26,680 nt of DNA from Candidatus Hodarchaeota archaeon (GTDB lineage: Archaea > Asgardarchaeota > Heimdallarchaeia > Hodarchaeales > YT1-039), in NCBI GenBank assembly GCA_016840025.1, contig JAEOTF010000233.1, forward strand, positions 1 through 26,680, written 5' to 3'. Shown piece after piece: positions 24,156-26,680 of the stretch. Every line of letters begins with the position of its first letter. The first letter of the stretch is position 1. The notes below the pieces were generated by a model, which was given only the letters and a program-made list of their open reading frames with translations, had not been told where the DNA came from and did not search any database. Made by a program: the position numbers and the translations under genes.

Positions 24156-24881
24156 GTGTTTCAAGAAATAAGGGCGACACTTTTTGACTTAGATGAAACC
24201 TTAATACAATATGATGTCACTCAATTCATAAGAAAATATGTACAAGAAGCGTCAAAATATTTCCTCGATGTTATGGATTCTGAAAAATTTGCTTCTATAT
24301 TTCTTCAAGTTGCTAGGCAGATGTTTAAGAATCCAGGTACTAAAACGAATGTTGAATTTTTCACCGAAGAATTCTGTAAAATCATACCTGTTTCTACTGA
24401 AGAAACACTAAACCGTTTCCAGATTTTTTATGAAACAGATTTTCCTAAGTTAAAGGATATGGTAAAACCTGAGCCTTTTGCAGCAGAAGTATTAGAAACT
24501 TTTCGAGAATGCGGCTTTTTAGTAGTTATTGCGACTAATCCTGTCTTTCCCGAGATAGCGATTAGAACTCGATTATCTTGGGTGCTTAATTCCAATTTTG
24601 AACCTGATTTTATTACGACAGGAGATAATATGCATACAACAAAATACATTCCAGGGTATTTTGAAGAAATACTTGCCCATATCAATCTTATACCATCTCA
24701 ATGTATTATGATCGGAAATTCGATAAAAGAAGACATTATTCCAGCTAAGAAAGCGGGAATGAGGACATTTCTAACTGTACCATATGGTACGGAAGCAACA
24801 CCAAATCATGAGGCAGATTTGACAGGTACACTAGAGGATCTATTGAAAAAATTGAAAGAATACTATAAAAAGAAGAAATAG
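24156..24881 (+). CDS. HAD-superfamily hydrolase
   Basis: Likely phosphatase of small metabolites. Seen: motif I FDLDETL with nucleophile D11 and acid/base D13; a helical cap at ~20-100; motif II VIATNP (Thr); a Lys in TTKYIPGYF; and motif IV MIGNSIKEDIIPAKKAGM with acidic metal ligands. The C-terminus is Lys-rich. Length 241 fits a C1-cap HAD. The GTG start is three bases after AGGTGAT (24146-24152), slightly short spacing, but the catalytic strand begins at residue ~6, so there is no room for a much later start. The substrate cannot be assigned. The gene is convergent with serS, the two stops being only a few bases apart. Confidence 0.9.
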   Translation: MFQEIRATLFDLDETLIQYDVTQFIRKYVQEASKYFLDVMDSEKFASIFLQVARQMFKNPGTKTNVEFFTEEFCKIIPVSTEETLNRFQIFYETDFPKLKDMVKPEPFAAEVLETFRECGFLVVIATNPVFPEIAIRTRLSWVLNSNFEPDFITTGDNMHTTKYIPGYFEEILAHINLIPSQCIMIGNSIKEDIIPAKKAGMRTFLTVPYGTEATPNHEADLTGTLEDLLKKLKEYYKKKK

Positions 24882-24883
24882 AG

Positions 24884-26185
24884 CTATTTTTTATTCTCAA
24901 GCGGTTCAATTACTTCAAAACCAGTGTACGGATGCAAAATTTTGGGAAGTAGAACTGATCCATCTTCCTGTTGATTATTTTCTAGAATTGCAATCATAAC
25001 TCGGTTAGTAGCTAATGTAGTACTGTTGAGAGTATGTACATACTCTGGTCTGGAAGTTTTACTGCCTTTAGGACGATAACGTGCATTTAATCGGCGAGCT
25101 TGGTAATCCGTGCAGTTGCTGCATGACACTACCTCTCGAAATTTGCCATTTTCACCTTGTCCAGGGAGCCATGCCTCTAAATCATATTTTTTAGCTGCGA
25201 CAACTCCCAAATCACCTGTGCATATATTTACGATATGATAAGGGATTTCTAATAATTGAAAAACCCGTTCTGCCATGCTAATCATGTGTTCATGCTCTTT
25301 CCAAGATTTATCAGGTTCACAAAACTTAAACATCTCGACTTTGTGAAATTTATGAACACGAAAGATCCCTTTCGTATCTCTGCCGTGAGCGCCCGCTTCG
25401 GTACGAAAACATGGAGAAAATCCGCAGTACCATAACGGTAATTGGGAATGCTCGAGCACTTCATCCATGTGTAAACCTCCAAGTGAAATTTCACTGGTAC
25501 CAATAAGAGCTAGATCTTCTCCTTCAATTTTGTAGATATCATCTTCCCCAACTGGTAAAAACCCAGTGCCATAAAGAAGTTTTTTACGTACAAGTACAGG
25601 AGTTGTAAAGGGTGTGAAGCCTTCTTTTATGAGTTGATCCATAGCAAAGCGAATTAAAGCCAAATCAAGGAGAACAGCAGTATTTTTGAGATAATAAAAT
25701 CGTGACCCTGAAGTTTTAGCTGCACGTTCCAGTTCTAAGAGATCTAAATCCAACATGAGGTCAATATGATCCTTTGGTTTGAAGTCAAATTTAGGAGGGG
25801 TTCCCCAGCTACGGATAGTAACATTTTCTGTATCATCAGCTCCATATGGCACTGATTCATGCATTAAATTAGGTAAACGATCGAGAAAATTCTGCCGTTT
25901 TTCTTCCACTTCCTTTGTTTGGGTTTCTAAATCTGTAATATCTTTGTTCACTTGACGCATTTCTTGAATTTTAGTTTGTTTCTCATCCCCGCTAAGAGTT
26001 CTAATCTCTTTAGCAACTTTGTTACGAGTCTGACGGAGTTGATTTGCTTTTGTTCTACATTCGCGCCATTTCCTGTCCGCAATAATTAAATCGTCAAGCA
26101 TTTTAAGATATTCAGGATTCTTTCGCCGTTCTAGATTAGTTCGGACTACTTCTGGAGTCTCCCGGATTAGGTTGATATCTAGCAT
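24884..26185 (-). CDS. serS: Seryl-tRNA synthetase
   Basis: Charges tRNA-Ser (and tRNA-Sec where present) with serine; class II synthetase. Seen: N-terminal MLDINLIRETPEVVRTNLERR leading into the long two-helix coiled-coil arm (~30-110) that contacts the tRNA variable arm; LIGTSEISLGGLH; motif 2 with FSPCFRTEAGAHGRDTKG and RVHKFHKVEMF; REVVSCSNCTDYQARRLNARYR; and motif 3 region TLNSTTLATNRVMIAILEN. This is the common bacterial/archaeal type, not the rare methanogen type with an N-terminal zinc module. Length 433 is normal. The ATG is preceded by AGGAGC at 26193-26198, eight bases upstream. It ends close to the convergent HAD gene. Confidence 0.97.
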   Translation of the reverse strand: MLDINLIRETPEVVRTNLERRKNPEYLKMLDDLIIADRKWRECRTKANQLRQTRNKVAKEIRTLSGDEKQTKIQEMRQVNKDITDLETQTKEVEEKRQNFLDRLPNLMHESVPYGADDTENVTIRSWGTPPKFDFKPKDHIDLMLDLDLLELERAAKTSGSRFYYLKNTAVLLDLALIRFAMDQLIKEGFTPFTTPVLVRKKLLYGTGFLPVGEDDIYKIEGEDLALIGTSEISLGGLHMDEVLEHSQLPLWYCGFSPCFRTEAGAHGRDTKGIFRVHKFHKVEMFKFCEPDKSWKEHEHMISMAERVFQLLEIPYHIVNICTGDLGVVAAKKYDLEAWLPGQGENGKFREVVSCSNCTDYQARRLNARYRPKGSKTSRPEYVHTLNSTTLATNRVMIAILENNQQEDGSVLLPKILHPYTGFEVIEPLENKK

Positions 26186-26450
26186 ATAGTTTGCTCCTGA
26201 ATCTTCCTTAAGAAGAAAGGAATTACACTGATTATGTTAATAAAATACAGTGAGAGCTTTTTTCTATCTGTTTTCTAAAGGTTTGTTTATTACATTAGAT
26301 AGAATGAGCATTAAAAGTTAAAATAATCTTTTAATTATCAAAGTATTATAAGACCAAATCTTTAGAGGAGTAACCAGAATTCTAAGTCAAATAACAAACA
26401 TTAGTATTTGTTAAACTGTGATTAATATTTGTGAACTGTGGAGAACAGCA
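26186..26450. other. Divergent gap between serS and the DUF3795 gene
   Basis: Holds the ribosome binding site of serS at its left edge and probably promoters in both directions. AT-rich with no gene. There are several near-repeats of TAGTATTTGTTAA / TAATATTTGTGAA around 26402-26432. Confidence 0.4.
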
Positions 26451-26680
26451 ATGAACAAAGATACAAAACCAGAATGGGATCTCAGTTTTTGTGGATTAAA
26501 TTGTACAGCGTGTGAAATTTACCTTGCGTCACATGGAGATAATGAACTACATGATGGACTAGTTAAATTCTTTAAAGAAAATATTGATTCAAACATTACT
26601 TCTGTATCTTGTGAAAAGTGTAGAGGTATGACAGATAAGTGTTGGACTTCTGATTGTCACTTCCGAACCTGTGCCACTGA
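26451..26680 (+). CDS. DUF3795-type Cys-rich protein (3' end outside window)
   Basis: The frame from ATG 26451 stays open to the window end (76 complete codons). Seen: FCGLNCTACEIYLA at the N-terminus (C14, C18, C21), then C54/C57 (SCEKCRGM), C64, C69 and C74. The C-G-L-x-C-x-x-C-x-x-Y opening and a later C-x2-C-x6-C-x4-C-x4-C run are the hallmark of DUF3795 proteins, which probably bind zinc or an Fe-S cluster; their function is unknown. GGAGAA lies six bases before the ATG. Truncated by the window edge. Confidence 0.82.
   Translation, partial: MNKDTKPEWDLSFCGLNCTACEIYLASHGDNELHDGLVKFFKENIDSNITSVSCEKCRGMTDKCWTSDCHFRTCAT

Noticed and set aside
1..26680. CRISPR arrays, tRNA or rRNA genes
   Set aside because: No regularly spaced repeats, no cloverleaf-like segment and no rRNA-like sequence found by eye in any gap; a tRNAscan or Infernal search would settle it.

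Overview
The window looks like AT-rich archaeal chromosome, most plausibly from an Asgard (Promethearchaeota, Heimdallarchaeia-like) lineage. Points in favour: start sites are a mix of ATG, GTG and TTG; T-rich terminators and TATA-like promoters are present; a CheC/CheD pair of archaeal/bacterial type is present; and several proteins have a eukaryote-like flavour (two candidate longin/roadblock-type domains, a zinc-ribbon LURP-one/scramblase-related protein, two SERCA-like Ca2+-ATPases and a Ras-like GTPase remnant). There are no rRNA or tRNA genes, no CRISPR array and no prophage. The lineage call is an inference from gene content only.

Layout. 1-515: 3' end of an imidazolonepropionase-like amidohydrolase. 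833-3112: large exported protein with EF-hand-type loops, a beta-propeller, a PKD domain and a C-terminal HYR-like domain. 3113-3618: hairpin-rich gap. 3619-4371 (-): glycerophosphodiester phosphodiesterase, preceded at 4385-4492 (-) by a 35-codon remnant of a small GTPase. 4713-6719 (-): exported HExxH metalloprotease with an immune-inhibitor-A-like C-terminal domain. 7135-8342 (-): cheC-cheD, where cheC has an in-frame TAA near its expected start. 8656-9777: M42 aminopeptidase. 9827-10471 (-): lysine/arginine-rich protein with a longin-like domain. 10782-12416: a TnpB-family protein fused to two N-terminal AbrB/SpoVT domains. 12542-13450: small Cys-rich protein plus a metallo-beta-lactamase hydrolase, running convergently into a PPC/DUF296 protein. 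13964-14569: Nudix hydrolase. 14649-15131 (-): second longin-like protein. 15344-18172 (-): CBS-domain protein, zinc-ribbon LOR protein, class V aminotransferase and ArsC-type reductase. 18314-24089: tandem Ca2+-ATPases. 24156-24881: HAD hydrolase. 24884-26185 (-): seryl-tRNA synthetase. 26451-end: start of a DUF3795 protein.

How the genes fit together. CheC and CheD overlap by 4 bp and form a chemotaxis adaptation pair. The CBS and LOR genes overlap by 4 bp and, with the aminotransferase, are divergent from the two Ca2+ pumps, so a shared calcium/membrane theme is possible but unproven. The small Cys-rich protein and the MBL hydrolase are 39 bp apart and probably co-transcribed. The two secreted proteins suggest use of extracellular protein or surface polymers.

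The best candidate for something undescribed is the AbrB-AbrB-TnpB fusion. It has an atypical RuvC-II region, no CxxC zinc ribbon, a structured 3' end that may be a guide RNA, and a 14-bp direct repeat flanking the gene.
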